Made by a program: the position numbers and the translations under genes. The notes beneath the pieces were generated by a model. The model made no database searches. It saw only the letters and a list, made by a program, of their open reading frames with translations, and had not been told where the DNA came from. From assembly GCF_020532665.2 (NCBI RefSeq), contig NZ_JAIWPG020000005.1, positions 248,001 through 312,000 of the forward strand: a DNA stretch of 64,000 bases. The letters run 5' to 3'. Positions 28,461 to 37,760 of this stretch are shown in pieces; positions within the stretch are counted from its first letter, which is position 1, and each line of letters begins with the position of its first letter. The DNA is from Lelliottia sp. WAP21. Lineage in GTDB: Bacteria; Pseudomonadota; Gammaproteobacteria; Enterobacterales; Enterobacteriaceae.

Positions 28461-28600
28461 GTTTCAACTCTGGACGAAATTTACTCCAATTTAGTTAATC
28501 CACTTATTTATAAGCAATTAAGTTGTGATCCGTATCGCCTCACCATTAACCACTATGGATATTTGTCGCGCATCGATATGGACAATGCCGATTGACAGGC

Positions 28601-28630
28601 AAAAAAAACCTCCGCACCAGGCAGAGGTTT
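28601..28630 (-). terminator. Terminator after kduD
   Basis: On the reverse strand AAACCTC, an 11-base loop and GAGGTTT are followed by a run of eight T, 17 bases past the kduD stop. Confidence 0.85.
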
Positions 28631-28647
28631 ATATAACCGACAGGCGA

Positions 28648-29409
28648 TTAACGCGCCAGCCAACCACCGTCTACAGCAATGGTATAGCCGTTAATATAGT
28701 CAGAAGCAGGTGAAGCCAGGAAGACGACCGGCCCCATCAGATCGCTCGGTAAACCCCAACGGCCAGCCGGGATACGATCGAGGATCTCAGCACTACGCTG
28801 CTCATCAGCACGCAGCTGCTGGGTATTATTGGTCGCCATATAACCCGGCGCGATGGCGTTCACGTTGATATTGTGTTTTGCCCATTCGTTCGCCAGCAGA
28901 CGCGTGACGCCCATGACCGCGCTTTTGGATGCGGTGTAAGAAGGTACGCGAATGCCGCCCTGGAAGGAGAGCATAGAGGCGATGTTCACAATTTTGCCGC
29001 CGTTGCCCTGGGCAATAAAGTGTTTCGCCGCCGCCTGGGACATAAAGAAGACGCTCTTAATGTTCAGGTTCATGACGTCGTCCCAGTCACGCTCGCTAAA
29101 ATTGATCGCATCTTCACGACGAATCAGACCTGCGTTGTTAACCAGCACATCAATATGGCCGAACTCCGCCACGGCGCGTTCCAGCAGCGCCGGGATGGCC
29201 TCGATATTACGCAGATCGGCGGTCAGGCTCAGGAAACGACGACCCAGCGCGGTGACGCGCTCGATGGTTTCAGTTGGCTCAACAATGTTGATCCCAACGA
29301 TGTCGCAGCCCGCTTCCGCCAGACCCAATGCCATACCCTGGCCCAGACCGGTATCACACCCCGTCACAACAGCCACTTTACCTTGCAGAGAAAATGCATC
29401 CAGAATCAT
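28648..29409 (-). CDS. kduD: KduD, 2-dehydro-3-deoxy-D-gluconate 5-dehydrogenase
   Basis: KduD reduces 2,5-diketo-3-deoxygluconate to KDG with NADH, the last pectin-specific step before the common KDG pathway. The 253-residue protein is a classical short-chain dehydrogenase: nucleotide loop TGCDTGLGQG (residues 16-25), NNAG at 91-94, catalytic Ser145, Tyr158 and Lys162 (YTASK). AAAGGA precedes the ATG. It follows kduI by 63 bases and should share its KdgR-controlled promoter. Confidence 0.96.
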   Translation of the reverse strand: MILDAFSLQGKVAVVTGCDTGLGQGMALGLAEAGCDIVGINIVEPTETIERVTALGRRFLSLTADLRNIEAIPALLERAVAEFGHIDVLVNNAGLIRREDAINFSERDWDDVMNLNIKSVFFMSQAAAKHFIAQGNGGKIVNIASMLSFQGGIRVPSYTASKSAVMGVTRLLANEWAKHNINVNAIAPGYMATNNTQQLRADEQRSAEILDRIPAGRWGLPSDLMGPVVFLASPASDYINGYTIAVDGGWLAR

Positions 29410-29472
29410 TTTTTTTCCTTTATCTTTCAGCGCCTGTCACGAACAGGCAGAGTTATGCTCAACTGCCCGCGA

Positions 29473-30309
29473 CTAGCGCAGATCTTTAACAGCGACGTGG
29501 TCCATGTCATCAAATACCTGGTTCTCACCGACCATACCCCAGATGAAGGTATAGGCTTTGGTTCCGACTCCGGAGTGAATAGACCAGCTTGGCGAAATCA
29601 CCGCCTGTTCGTTATGCATCACGAGGTGGCGAGTTTCCTGCGGCTGTCCCATCATGTGGAACACGCAGGCGTCTTCGTCCATATTGAAATAGAAGTAAAC
29701 TTCCATCCGGCGTTCGTGCGTATGGCACGGCATGGTGTTCCAGAGATTCCCCGGCGCAAGCTCAGTTAAGCCCATGCTGAGCTGGCAGGTTTCCAGCACA
29801 TCCGGCACAAAATATTTGTTAATTGTGCGACGGTTACTGGTGAGATTGTCCCCCAGCGTGACGGGGGAAACATCCGCAGGCGTCACCTTTTTAGTGGGAT
29901 AGGTCATGTGCGCAGGCGCGCAGTTATAGTAGAACTTCGCCGGGTGCTCAGCATCGGTGCTGGCAAAGACAACTTCTTTCGCGCCTTTACCCACGTAAAG
30001 CGCATCACGATGACCGATTTCATAGCACTGGCCATCAACAGTGATGGTGCCCGGGCCACCAATGTTGATCACACCCAGTTCACGACGCTCCAGGAAGTAA
30101 CTCACCCCGAGTTGTTTGCCCACTTCACCACCCACGGACACCGTCGTTGAAACCGGCATAATGCCGCCGACAATAATGCGGTCGATGTGGCTGTACACCA
30201 TGGTGTATTGATCGGCAATAAACACTTTCTCGACTAAAAACTCATCGCGCAGCCCCTGAGTATCCAGTGTCTTTGCATGCGCGCTGTGGATGCTTTGTCT
30301 GACCTCCAC
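29473..30309 (-). CDS. kduI: KduI, 5-keto-4-deoxyuronate isomerase
   Basis: KduI isomerises DKI (5-keto-4-deoxyuronate) to 2,5-diketo-3-deoxygluconate. The 278-residue cupin-type enzyme matches E. coli KduI in length when started at the GTG 30307-30309, which sits 5 bases after a GGAGG ribosome site; the first ATG-initiated frame would begin 25 codons earlier without such a site. The metal cluster His-Thr-His-Glu lies in [14 protein letters not shown] near residues 194-203, with a later histidine in SWSIHSGVG. Confidence 0.95.
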   Translation of the reverse strand: MEVRQSIHSAHAKTLDTQGLRDEFLVEKVFIADQYTMVYSHIDRIIVGGIMPVSTTVSVGGEVGKQLGVSYFLERRELGVINIGGPGTITVDGQCYEIGHRDALYVGKGAKEVVFASTDAEHPAKFYYNCAPAHMTYPTKKVTPADVSPVTLGDNLTSNRRTINKYFVPDVLETCQLSMGLTELAPGNLWNTMPCHTHERRMEVYFYFNMDEDACVFHMMGQPQETRHLVMHNEQAVISPSWSIHSGVGTKAYTFIWGMVGENQVFDDMDHVAVKDLR

Positions 30310-30767
30310 ATGTACCTCCAAAATTGATCGTGCCCGAGGGCCAGGATAATTAACGAAACAACGTTCCGTTTTCATGTTGCACACATAGTATCTGCTGAGA
30401 AATGGCTTTTCAATTACATTTAAAACGTTGTTTCACTTTTTCTGCATCTTAATGATGGAAATGCAGTTGCGATCACGAATGTTGAGCGTTGACACCCCCA
30501 AGAAACAGGAATCGAAAAAGCCGTTAATACGTTTTTATATTAATAAACAATGAATTATAAAACCTTTAAGATTTGACTTCACCGAAGACATAACGCGCTC
30601 AAAATCAAAGAAACCCCTCTTCTGCGTTAAGAAATCTTACAAAGTGCGCCATCAGTCACACATATTGAAACGTTGTTTTGATATTTTAACACTCAGTTTT
30701 TAACTCGATAATCATTCAGATATGGCTGCCGAATCGCGATTCAGCCTTCACTATAAAGGAGTGCATC
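30310..30767. promoter_or_regulatory. Divergent KdgR-controlled region between kduI and the second ogl
   Basis: The AT-rich spacer carries a KdgR box facing each gene: TAAAACGTTGTTTCA at 30421-30435 (15 of 15) on the kduI side and TGAAACGTTGTTTTG at 30666-30680 (14 of 15) on the ogl side. A weak CRP-like site TGCGC-N6-TCACA at 30645-30660 lies just before the second box. No ORF is credible here. Confidence 0.75.
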
Positions 30768-31943
30768 ATGGCTAAAGGTATGCGGGTCAAGCTGAACTAC
30801 GAGGTCAGCCGCGATCCGGATACAGGCGTGGAAATAACTCGCCTGACTCCACCGGAAGTAACCTGTCATCGCAATTACTTCTACCAAAAGTGTTTCTTTA
30901 ACGATGGCAGTCATTTGCTGTTCGCGGGGGAGTTCGACGGTCACTGGAACTACTACCTGCTGGATCTGAAAAAAGCGGAAGCTATCCAGCTGACCGAGGG
31001 CGCTGGCGACAACACCTTTGGCGGATTCCTCTCCCCGGATGACACGTCGCTTTACTATGTGAAGAACGATCGTGTTTTGCTGGAAGTGAATCTTGAAACA
31101 CTGGCAGAACGCGAGGTCTATCGCGTTCCAGATGAGTGGGTCGGCTACGGGACCTGGGTGGCTAACAGCGACTGCACGAAACTGGTCGGCATTGAGATCG
31201 CTAAAAGCGACTGGACACCGCTTAATGACTGGAAAATCTTCCACGACTTCTTCCATAAAGGGCCACATTGTCGCCTGTTGCGCGTGGATCTTAAGACCGG
31301 CGAAAGTGCAACCATCCACGAAGAGAAAAACTGGCTGGGACATCCTATTTATCGTCCCTTCGATGACAATACCGTTGCCTTCTGCCACGAAGGACCACAC
31401 GACCTTGTCGACGCCCGCATGTGGATGGTGAACGAAGATGGCAGCCACGTACGCAAAGTGAAAGCACATGCCGAAGGCGAAAGCTGCACGCATGAATTCT
31501 GGGTGCCGAACGGTTCCGCACTGGTCTATGTCTCTTACCTGAAAGGTCAGCAGGGTCGTACTATTTACCGCTTTAACCCGGATACCGGCGTCAACGAAGC
31601 CGTTATGCCAATGCCAGCCTGCTCCCATTTAATGAGTAATTTCGATGGCACCTTGCTGGTGGGCGATGGTTCCGGCACGCCGGTTGATGTGAAAGACACC
31701 AGCGGCTATACGATCGATAACGATCCGTATCTTTATGCGTTTGATGTGGCGAAGAAAGGCTATTACCGCATTGCCCGTCATGATACCTCCTGGGCCACGG
31801 TGGCCAATAGTCGCCAGGTCACCCATCCGCATCCATCCTTTACGCCGGATGATAAAGCGGTTCTGTTTAGTTCCGATAAAGACGGCAAACCCGCCCTCTA
31901 TATCGCGAAACTCCCCGAGCAACCTGAAATGTTGCATGCATGA
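30768..31943 (+). CDS. ogl: Oligogalacturonate lyase, second paralogue
   Basis: This 391-residue PL22 lyase resembles the classical Dickeya and Yersinia Ogl in its start (MAKGMRVKLNYEVSRDPD) and length. The metal-binding residues fall at the published Yersinia numbers: His287, Gln350, His353 and His355. It has its own KdgR box and terminator and stands as a single-gene unit divergent from kduI. With the tog-linked copy it gives the cell two Ogl enzymes under separate promoters; different chain-length or methylation preferences are possible but not shown. Confidence 0.95.
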   Translation: MAKGMRVKLNYEVSRDPDTGVEITRLTPPEVTCHRNYFYQKCFFNDGSHLLFAGEFDGHWNYYLLDLKKAEAIQLTEGAGDNTFGGFLSPDDTSLYYVKNDRVLLEVNLETLAEREVYRVPDEWVGYGTWVANSDCTKLVGIEIAKSDWTPLNDWKIFHDFFHKGPHCRLLRVDLKTGESATIHEEKNWLGHPIYRPFDDNTVAFCHEGPHDLVDARMWMVNEDGSHVRKVKAHAEGESCTHEFWVPNGSALVYVSYLKGQQGRTIYRFNPDTGVNEAVMPMPACSHLMSNFDGTLLVGDGSGTPVDVKDTSGYTIDNDPYLYAFDVAKKGYYRIARHDTSWATVANSRQVTHPHPSFTPDDKAVLFSSDKDGKPALYIAKLPEQPEMLHA

Positions 31944-31972
31944 TTTAAGTGAGTGTTTCTGTAACTGGCCTT

Positions 31973-31998
31973 GCCCTCCTTAATGGAGGGCTTTTTTT
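31973..31998 (+). terminator. Terminator after the second ogl
   Basis: GCCCTCC-TTAAT-GGAGGGC followed by seven T, 30 bases after the stop codon. Confidence 0.93.
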
Positions 31999-32066
31999 GT
32001 CCACAAGCGACAGGTTCCAGCTGTGGATAGGGTCACTGTTCGCGTCATCCGGCGCTGACGAGACGC

Positions 32067-32098
32067 AAAAAAGCCGGCTCGTGAAGAGCCGGCTTTTT
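32067..32098. terminator. Bidirectional terminator between ogl and kdgM
   Basis: AAGCCGGCTC and GAGCCGGCTT arms with A-run and T-run flanks stand just past the kdgM stop, in convergent orientation. Confidence 0.88.
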
Positions 32099-32122
32099 CC
32101 CGGAGGTACTGCTTATTTTTTA

Positions 32123-32806
32123 TTAGAAAGAATATGCCACGCCTAAACGAAAACGCGTCTGGCGCTCGTCGGTCTCTTTTACCCCAACGTTGCCCACTTC
32201 AACATACGGTGCCCAGTTTTTATCCCATTTATAGGCCAGCTTGGCATTATATTCATTTGAATAATCTTTATTGTTATTACGAATCATACCCTCTGAGCTT
32301 TTCGCATAAACATAATTCAGCTCTGTACGCCAGTCTCCCAGCGCAAATCCTACCCATGCGTCTCCACGGTTGACTTTATCGTCATCTTTATTTGAGCTTG
32401 ACGGATAACGGGTATATTCATAGCGGTAGCGTGCTGCCACGTAAAAACCGCTATCGAAGCTATATTGCAAATGTAAATTAGGTTTATAGATGGTGCGACT
32501 GTCATTACTTTCAATGGTGAAAGCGGGGGTCACGGCAATATTATCATTTGCCTTCCAGCGCCAGCTAATCTGGTCTTCATGACCATTACCGACCACATCA
32601 GCGAACGGCTGATCGGCTTTATCGCCGCCTGATTTCCATTTGGCCTCAACGGAGAAGCCTAACCCATTAGCAAAACGATGCGAAACCGACACGCGGTCGG
32701 CGTTCGAACCGCTATCAATATATTCATGACGTAGATCGACGGTGACGGCCTGGGCCGCGAATGACGCACCAACAAGAGAAGCAAGGACCAGAGATTTCTT
32801 AAGCAT
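32123..32806 (-). CDS. kdgM: KdgM, oligogalacturonate-specific outer-membrane channel
   Basis: KdgM-family proteins are small monomeric beta-barrel porins that pass acidic oligosaccharides. The 227-residue form starting at 32804-32806 opens with a signal peptide MLKKSLVLASLVGASFAAQA, then the family start VTVDLRHEYIDSGS. Alternating aromatic beta-strands run to a C-terminal Phe, as needed for barrel assembly. A longer frame (16 residues more) would extend through the KdgR box. NanC and OmpL are relatives, but the KdgR box and location favour KdgM. Confidence 0.92.
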   Translation of the reverse strand: MLKKSLVLASLVGASFAAQAVTVDLRHEYIDSGSNADRVSVSHRFANGLGFSVEAKWKSGGDKADQPFADVVGNGHEDQISWRWKANDNIAVTPAFTIESNDSRTIYKPNLHLQYSFDSGFYVAARYRYEYTRYPSSSNKDDDKVNRGDAWVGFALGDWRTELNYVYAKSSEGMIRNNNKDYSNEYNAKLAYKWDKNWAPYVEVGNVGVKETDERQTRFRLGVAYSF

Positions 32807-32822
32807 GCCAAAAACCCTCAAT

Positions 32823-32837
32823 TGAAATGATGTTTCG
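32823..32837. promoter_or_regulatory. KdgR operator upstream of kdgM
   Basis: TGAAATGATGTTTCG matches the KdgR core at 14 of 15 positions and lies 16 bases before the start codon. A weak CRP-like site (AGTGA-N6-TCGTA) is at 32880-32895. The rest of the spacer to 33080 shows nothing clear. Confidence 0.65.
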
Positions 32838-33082
32838 TTTTTATGGAATTGCATTTTATTTTTAATATAACGATATTTTAGTGATCGGGATCGTAATTAT
32901 TTGTTTCATTTTTTTTGGCAATGATCGACGTGACCGACATCAACAAAGATTGTCCACTAAGGGTAAATTTCAGGGTTAAGATCACATTTAGATTGGCGTT
33001 GATAAGAATGTAATGCGGAGAAAAAATCAGAGGATCTTTAGAATTTACTCATCACCGCAAAAATAAGATTGCGCTGACCATA

Positions 33083-33108
33083 AAAAAGCCTCCCATATAA
33101 GGAGGCTC
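33083..33108 (-). terminator. Terminator after yqeF
   Basis: On the reverse strand AGCCTCC...GGAGGCT is followed by six T, about 23 bases after the yqeF stop. Confidence 0.9.
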
Positions 33109-33130
33109 TGTTTCAACGTTTGTGCCGGTA

Positions 33131-34309
33131 TTATCTTTCTATAGCGAGTGCCACACCCTGACCGCCACCGATACAGAGCGTCGCTAACCCTTTACGGGCG
33201 TCACGTTTAATCATTTCGTGGACCAGCGAAACCAGAATACGACAGCCGGACGCCCCTATCGGGTGGCCCAGAGCAATCGCCCCACCGTTGACGTTCACCC
33301 GCTGAGGATCCCATTCAAGCATTTTTCCTACCGAGAGCGCCTGTGCAGCAAAAGCTTCGTTCACCTCTATAAGATCAACCTCACCAAGCTGCCAGCCTGC
33401 ACGCTCAAGGCACCGGCGAGTCGCGTAAACAGGTGCGATCCCCATTAATGCCGGATCGACGCCAACGCTGGCAAACGCCTTGATGCGTGCCAGTATGGGC
33501 AAATTGAGCTCTTCTGCTTTCGCTTCACTCATCATCATCACGGCGGCGGCGCCATCGTTAATCGATGAAGCATTCCCCGCCGTCACGGATCCGGTGGTTT
33601 CAAAGGCCGGATTGAGCATCGCCAGCCCTTCTGCGCTGGTGTCAGTGCGCGGCTGTTCGTCTGTATCAACGATCAATAATTCATTGTTCTGGCGCACCGT
33701 ATTCACCGGTACGATCTCATTGCGAAATCGTCCGGAATCAATGGCTGCGCGGGCTTTTTGCTGCGAGCTGAGCGCATAAGCATCCTGAAGTTCGCGGCTG
33801 ATACCGTATTCCCGCGCCAGATTTTCAGCGGTGACGCCCATATGATAATCGTTGAACGCATCCCACAGACCGTCGTGAACCAGACTATCGAGAAGCTGAC
33901 TGTTACCCAACTGCGCGCCGGTGCGGCTGTCCGTCAGGACATGCGGCGCACGGCTCATATTCTCCTGGCCACCCGCAATCACCACATCAGCCTCACCGCA
34001 CTGGATTGCCTGCGTCGCAAGATGAAGCGCCTTCAGCCCGGAGCCACACACATCGTTAATGGTGATGGCCGAGACGGTGTTAGGTAATCCGCCCTTCAGG
34101 GCCGCCTGACGTGCCGGGTTTTGCCCGGCGCCGGCCGTGAGCACCTGACCGAGGATCACCTCGTCAATTTCATGCGCGGGGATGCCACTGCGCTCCACCA
34201 GCGCCTTTAATACCACGCTGCCCAGCTCAACGGCTGAATGACGTGCTAACGCTCCCTGAAAGCAGCCGATAGCCGTACGCAACGCTCCCACGATCACGAC
34301 CTCTTTCAT
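33131..34309 (-). CDS. yqeF: YqeF, acetyl-CoA acetyltransferase (thiolase)
   Basis: YqeF is a thiolase that condenses two acetyl-CoA to acetoacetyl-CoA or runs the reverse. The 392-residue form starting at 34307-34309 matches the E. coli protein; an 18-residue longer frame is not supported. All three thiolase active-site motifs are present: Cys88 in [12 protein letters not shown], His349 in GHPIGASG and Cys379 in [11 protein letters not shown]. In E. coli yqeF follows kduI; here ogl and kdgM intervene. Confidence 0.95.
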   Translation of the reverse strand: MKEVVIVGALRTAIGCFQGALARHSAVELGSVVLKALVERSGIPAHEIDEVILGQVLTAGAGQNPARQAALKGGLPNTVSAITINDVCGSGLKALHLATQAIQCGEADVVIAGGQENMSRAPHVLTDSRTGAQLGNSQLLDSLVHDGLWDAFNDYHMGVTAENLAREYGISRELQDAYALSSQQKARAAIDSGRFRNEIVPVNTVRQNNELLIVDTDEQPRTDTSAEGLAMLNPAFETTGSVTAGNASSINDGAAAVMMMSEAKAEELNLPILARIKAFASVGVDPALMGIAPVYATRRCLERAGWQLGEVDLIEVNEAFAAQALSVGKMLEWDPQRVNVNGGAIALGHPIGASGCRILVSLVHEMIKRDARKGLATLCIGGGQGVALAIER

Positions 34310-34403
34310 CTCAACCTCTGCGCAAAATGACACCGCAGATAGTAGAGGCATTGTTATCAACAATTAACGTGAATGTTTAAAATAAGTGAGTTTAGTCACA
34401 GGA

Positions 34404-35270
34404 TTATCGCGCCTGCTGTAAATACTGACGCAACCAGTTTCCGGCCACGCCTGGCGGGGCGCGTTTATTCCACAGGAGATCGACGGCAATGGTGCGCGGC
34501 CAGCCGGTCACATTGAGCTGCACCAGGGTTTTTGCCCCCGCGAACTCCTCCACCAGGGCGCAAGGCAACGCGCACCAGCCGAACCCCTGTACAGCCATAC
34601 TCAACAGCATCAGGTAATTGGGTGCCGACCAGACGGGCCCGCGTGCCAGCGACGGCTCGCGTTCCAGATAAGTATTTAGCTGCAGTTCACGCCAGCCATG
34701 AAGTTCATCCGCCTCTATCCGCGTCTGCTCTGCAAGAGGATGCGACGTGGAGACGTAAATCGCCATACGGCTTTGCATCGGCAAGCGCGTGGCGCCAATC
34801 CCTGTGGGATAACTGTCACGCGCCTCCGTCAGGCCAATATGCGCCCGCTCTTTTTGCAGCAGATCGATGACATCCTCCTCTTCCCCCACCAGACACTCAA
34901 ACTCCGTGTGGGGGTAACGGGCATCGAACTCTGTCATCAGGTTTTCCAGCACGTCCGGGTTAAGCGTATCCGATAACACAAAGGTTAGACGCGCTTCCGT
35001 CTGGGCGGTCAGCGACACGGCCAGTTGGTCCAGCCGCTCGCTGGCGGCGAGGATCGACTGGACATAGCCCAGCACCTGTTTTCCCTGCGCGGTTAAGACG
35101 GGCTGACGAGCCGAACGGTCAAAAAGGGCAAAACCCAAATCGGCTTCAAGATTGGCAATCGCCGTACTGATAGTGGATTGACTCTTACGCAGCCGACGGG
35201 CTGCGCCGGAAAAGGAACCGGTGGTCACGGTCTCTACAAAAGCGGTCAGGGCTTCGGGGGAGTAACGCAT
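34404..35270 (-). CDS. LysR-family regulator divergent from a PACE efflux gene
   Basis: A 288-residue LysR-type protein with an N-terminal winged helix (SFSGAARRLRKSQSTISTAI, residues 19-38) and a periplasmic-binding-like sensor domain. The ligand is not evident. It is divergent from the PACE transporter gene with a 102-base spacer containing two palindromes, an arrangement that parallels AceR-aceI of Acinetobacter. I infer that it controls that transporter, though no sequence feature proves it. Confidence 0.88.
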   Translation of the reverse strand: MRYSPEALTAFVETVTTGSFSGAARRLRKSQSTISTAIANLEADLGFALFDRSARQPVLTAQGKQVLGYVQSILAASERLDQLAVSLTAQTEARLTFVLSDTLNPDVLENLMTEFDARYPHTEFECLVGEEEDVIDLLQKERAHIGLTEARDSYPTGIGATRLPMQSRMAIYVSTSHPLAEQTRIEADELHGWRELQLNTYLEREPSLARGPVWSAPNYLMLLSMAVQGFGWCALPCALVEEFAGAKTLVQLNVTGWPRTIAVDLLWNKRAPPGVAGNWLRQYLQQAR

Positions 35271-35287
35271 GATCTATCTACTTTATC

Positions 35288-35326
35288 GATGGTAACCATC
35301 TTTTATATATCATCTTTTACGATGAT
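35288..35326. promoter_or_regulatory. Two palindromes between the LysR and PACE genes
   Basis: GATGGTAACCATC at 35288-35300 and ATCATC-TTTTAC-GATGAT at 35309-35326 are perfect inverted repeats. They are candidate binding sites for the divergent LysR protein. Confidence 0.5.
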
Positions 35327-35372
35327 AATAGCGCCATCAACGCCCATTCCGGCGAATTAATGAGGTCAGATC

Positions 35373-35831
35373 ATGCAACACGATGTCCATACACGAAAAT
35401 TGCCGGAGCGCATCTTCCATGCCGTCAGCTTTGAGCTTATCGCCACCGCGATCCTTGCGCCCACTGCCGCCTGGTTAATGGGTCGTTCGGTTCTTGAAAT
35501 GGGGGGGCTGACCATCATCCTGGCAACGACGGCCATGGTCTGGAACATTATTTACAACTTCGTGTTCGACCGTATCTGGCCAAGACACCGCGTCCCGCGT
35601 ACGACCAAAGTACGTGCCCTGCACGCTCTGGGTTTTGAGTGCGGATTTATTGTCATCGGGGTGACGATAGTCTCTGCCGTGTTGGGTGTGACGCTGCTTC
35701 AGGCCTTTACGCTGGAGATTGGATTCTTCCTGTTCTTCCTGCCGTATACCATGTTCTATAACTGGGCATATGACACGCTGCGCGACAAAATGATCAAACG
35801 TCGTCAGCAACGACGCGCGCTGACGAACTAA
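35373..35831 (+). CDS. PACE-family proton-coupled multidrug efflux protein
   Basis: PACE proteins, such as AceI of Acinetobacter, export chlorhexidine and other biocides or short diamines. This 152-residue protein has four membrane segments in two tandem BTP domains. All four family motifs are visible: ERIFHAVSFE (with Glu21, the proton-coupling residue), WNIIYNFVFD, RALHALGFE and PYTMFYNWAYD. A hairpin without T-run (GGCCGGAA..TTCCGGCC, 35841-35861) follows. The substrate here is unknown. Confidence 0.92.
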   Translation: MQHDVHTRKLPERIFHAVSFELIATAILAPTAAWLMGRSVLEMGGLTIILATTAMVWNIIYNFVFDRIWPRHRVPRTTKVRALHALGFECGFIVIGVTIVSAVLGVTLLQAFTLEIGFFLFFLPYTMFYNWAYDTLRDKMIKRRQQRRALTN

Positions 35832-35951
35832 CCACTGAGGGGCCGGAATCCTCTTCCGGCCTCTGCGCAACGAAGCAACTGCTCCGGCAACGAAGAATTA
35901 TGGTAAATTACTCTCCTTTTTGTTCGTTTTTATAGTTGATACGTTGCTCTA

Positions 35952-37181
35952 ATGTCGAAAATTTGGTCTAAAGAAGAAACGCTCTGGAGCTTTGCCCTCT
36001 ATGGCACTGCCGTGGGCGCAGGGACATTGTTTCTGCCCATCCAGCTTGGCTCCGCAGGCGCGATAGTCCTGCTTATCACCGCCCTGGTGGCCTATCCATT
36101 AACCTACTGGCCGCACAGAGCGCTGGCTCAATTTATCCTGTCATCTAAAACCAAAGGCAGCGAAGGGATTACCGGCGCGGTCACGCACTACTACGGGAAG
36201 AAGATTGGTCATCTGATCACCACGCTCTACTTTATCGCTTTCTTTGTCGTGGTACTGATCTACGCCGTCGCCATCACCAACTCGCTGACCGAACAGCTGG
36301 CGAAACATATTACGGTGAGTACAACCGTCCGAATGCTGGTGAGTCTGGGTGTGGTCATGGTCCTTAATCTGATCTTTTTGACAGGCCGCCACATCACCAT
36401 CAAAGTGATGGGATTCCTGGTGTTCCCGCTGATCGCCTACTTCCTGTTCGTGTCGTTGTATCTCACCACAAGCTGGCAGCCTTCGCTGTTGACCAGCCAG
36501 ATGGCGTTTGATCAGCACACGCTGCACCAGGTATGGATTTCAATTCCTGTGATGGTTTTTGCTTTTAGCCATACCCCGATTATCTCTACGTTCGCCGTCG
36601 ATCGACGCGAAAAGTATGGCAATGCGGCAATGGGTAAATGCAAAAAAATCATGAAGGTCGCGTACCTGATTATCTGCCTGAGCGTGCTGTTCTTTGTCTT
36701 CAGCTGTCTGCTGTCGATTCCGCCGTCGTATATCGTGGCGGCGAAAGAGGAAGGCGTGACCATTTTATCAGCACTGTCAATGATGCCCTCTTCTCCGGCC
36801 TGGCTGGGCATTTCGGGCATTATTGTGGCGGTGGTCGCCATGTCAAAATCGTTCCTGGGCACCTATTTTGGGGTGATCGAAGGGGCGACAGAGATAGTGA
36901 AATCGTCGCTGAATCAGGTAGGGGTCAAGAAGAGTCGCGCCTTTAACCGGGCGCTGTCGATCATGATAGTGTCGTTCATCACCTTTGTGGTGTGCTGCAT
37001 TAATCCGAACGCGATCTCGATGATTTATGCCATCAGTGGGCCGCTCATCGCGATGATTTTGTTTATCATGCCGACGCTCTCCACTTATTTAATCCCTGCG
37101 CTAAAACCGTATCGCTCGTTCGGCAATGTGGTGACGCTGATTGTTGGCGTACTCTGCGTTTCAGTGATGTTTGTCGGGTAA
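35952..37181 (+). CDS. yqeG: YqeG, inner-membrane amino-acid transporter of the HAAAP family
   Basis: The 409-residue protein matches E. coli YqeG in length and nearly throughout in sequence as I recall it. It belongs to the hydroxy/aromatic amino acid permease family beside SdaC and TdcC, with about 11 membrane segments and the conserved GTAVGAGTLFLPIQLG first segment. A serine or threonine type substrate is likely; direct evidence is not visible. A strong terminator follows the stop. Confidence 0.93.
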   Translation: MSKIWSKEETLWSFALYGTAVGAGTLFLPIQLGSAGAIVLLITALVAYPLTYWPHRALAQFILSSKTKGSEGITGAVTHYYGKKIGHLITTLYFIAFFVVVLIYAVAITNSLTEQLAKHITVSTTVRMLVSLGVVMVLNLIFLTGRHITIKVMGFLVFPLIAYFLFVSLYLTTSWQPSLLTSQMAFDQHTLHQVWISIPVMVFAFSHTPIISTFAVDRREKYGNAAMGKCKKIMKVAYLIICLSVLFFVFSCLLSIPPSYIVAAKEEGVTILSALSMMPSSPAWLGISGIIVAVVAMSKSFLGTYFGVIEGATEIVKSSLNQVGVKKSRAFNRALSIMIVSFITFVVCCINPNAISMIYAISGPLIAMILFIMPTLSTYLIPALKPYRSFGNVVTLIVGVLCVSVMFVG

Positions 37182-37182
37182 C

Positions 37183-37221
37183 AAAACGCGGTGTTCAGTT
37201 TATGGCTGAACACCGCGTTTT
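37183..37221. terminator. Bidirectional terminator after yqeG
   Basis: AAAACGCGGTGTTCAG and CTGAACACCGCGTTTT form a perfect 16-pair stem around a 7-base loop, between converging yqeG and yjdJ. Confidence 0.93.
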
Positions 37222-37246
37222 ACCGTAAAGCGTCGTCTAATCAAAA

Positions 37247-37519
37247 TCAGGCGCGAATATCATCGTATTCACGAGTGTTATCAAATTCGTGTTTGGCGAA
37301 AGGACAAAGAGGAATGATTTTGCGGTTTTCAGCACGCATCTCTTCAACCACTTTGGCAACCAGCTGCTTCCCAACGCCCTGCCCTTTCAGACTCTCATCA
37401 ACATCCGTGTGCTCAATAATGCTCAGGTTTTCACCCGTAGGGACATACACAATTTCGGCAACCTGATTACCGTGCGCATCGTTGACGTAAAACTTGTTGT
37501 GGCCTTGCAGAATTTCCAT
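37247..37519 (-). CDS. yjdJ: YjdJ, small GNAT-like acetyltransferase
   Basis: This 90-residue protein is of the compact GNAT type (YjdJ/NATD1-like). The acetyl-CoA loop is GQGVGKQLV near residues 46-54, and a conserved end reads [11 protein letters not shown]. It nearly matches E. coli YjdJ. Its in-cell substrate is not known. It follows yjdI by 10 bases; in E. coli the pair sits in the dcuS-lysU region, not here. Confidence 0.93.
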   Translation of the reverse strand: MEILQGHNKFYVNDAHGNQVAEIVYVPTGENLSIIEHTDVDESLKGQGVGKQLVAKVVEEMRAENRKIIPLCPFAKHEFDNTREYDDIRA

Positions 37520-37529
37520 GGTTCCTCGC

Positions 37530-37760
37530 TTATTTTTGGCGGTACTTCAGCGCACCGCTCGGGCAGGTATCAATCACACGTACAACCGTTTCAACGTCCA
37601 CTTCATCCGGAATGATCCACGGCTTCCGCTTCAGATTAAAAAGCAACGCACTCCCCCGCACGCAGTTGGCAGAGTGCTGACACAGGTGGGTATTAAAATA
37701 GACGTCAATTTTTTCGCCGGTGTACACCCGGTACCCCGCGTCCAGGAGTTCGTTATCCAT
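37530..37760 (-). CDS. yjdI: YjdI, small protein with a divergent Fe-S motif
   Basis: The 76-residue protein matches E. coli YjdI, assigned to the divergent single [4Fe-4S] cluster family. Candidate ligands are Cys27 and Cys33 (HLCQHSANC) and Cys66 (DTCPSGA); a fourth cysteine is absent, so a histidine or another atom may complete the cluster. Function is unknown. It forms a two-gene unit with yjdJ. Confidence 0.92.
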   Translation of the reverse strand: MDNELLDAGYRVYTGEKIDVYFNTHLCQHSANCVRGSALLFNLKRKPWIIPDEVDVETVVRVIDTCPSGALKYRQK

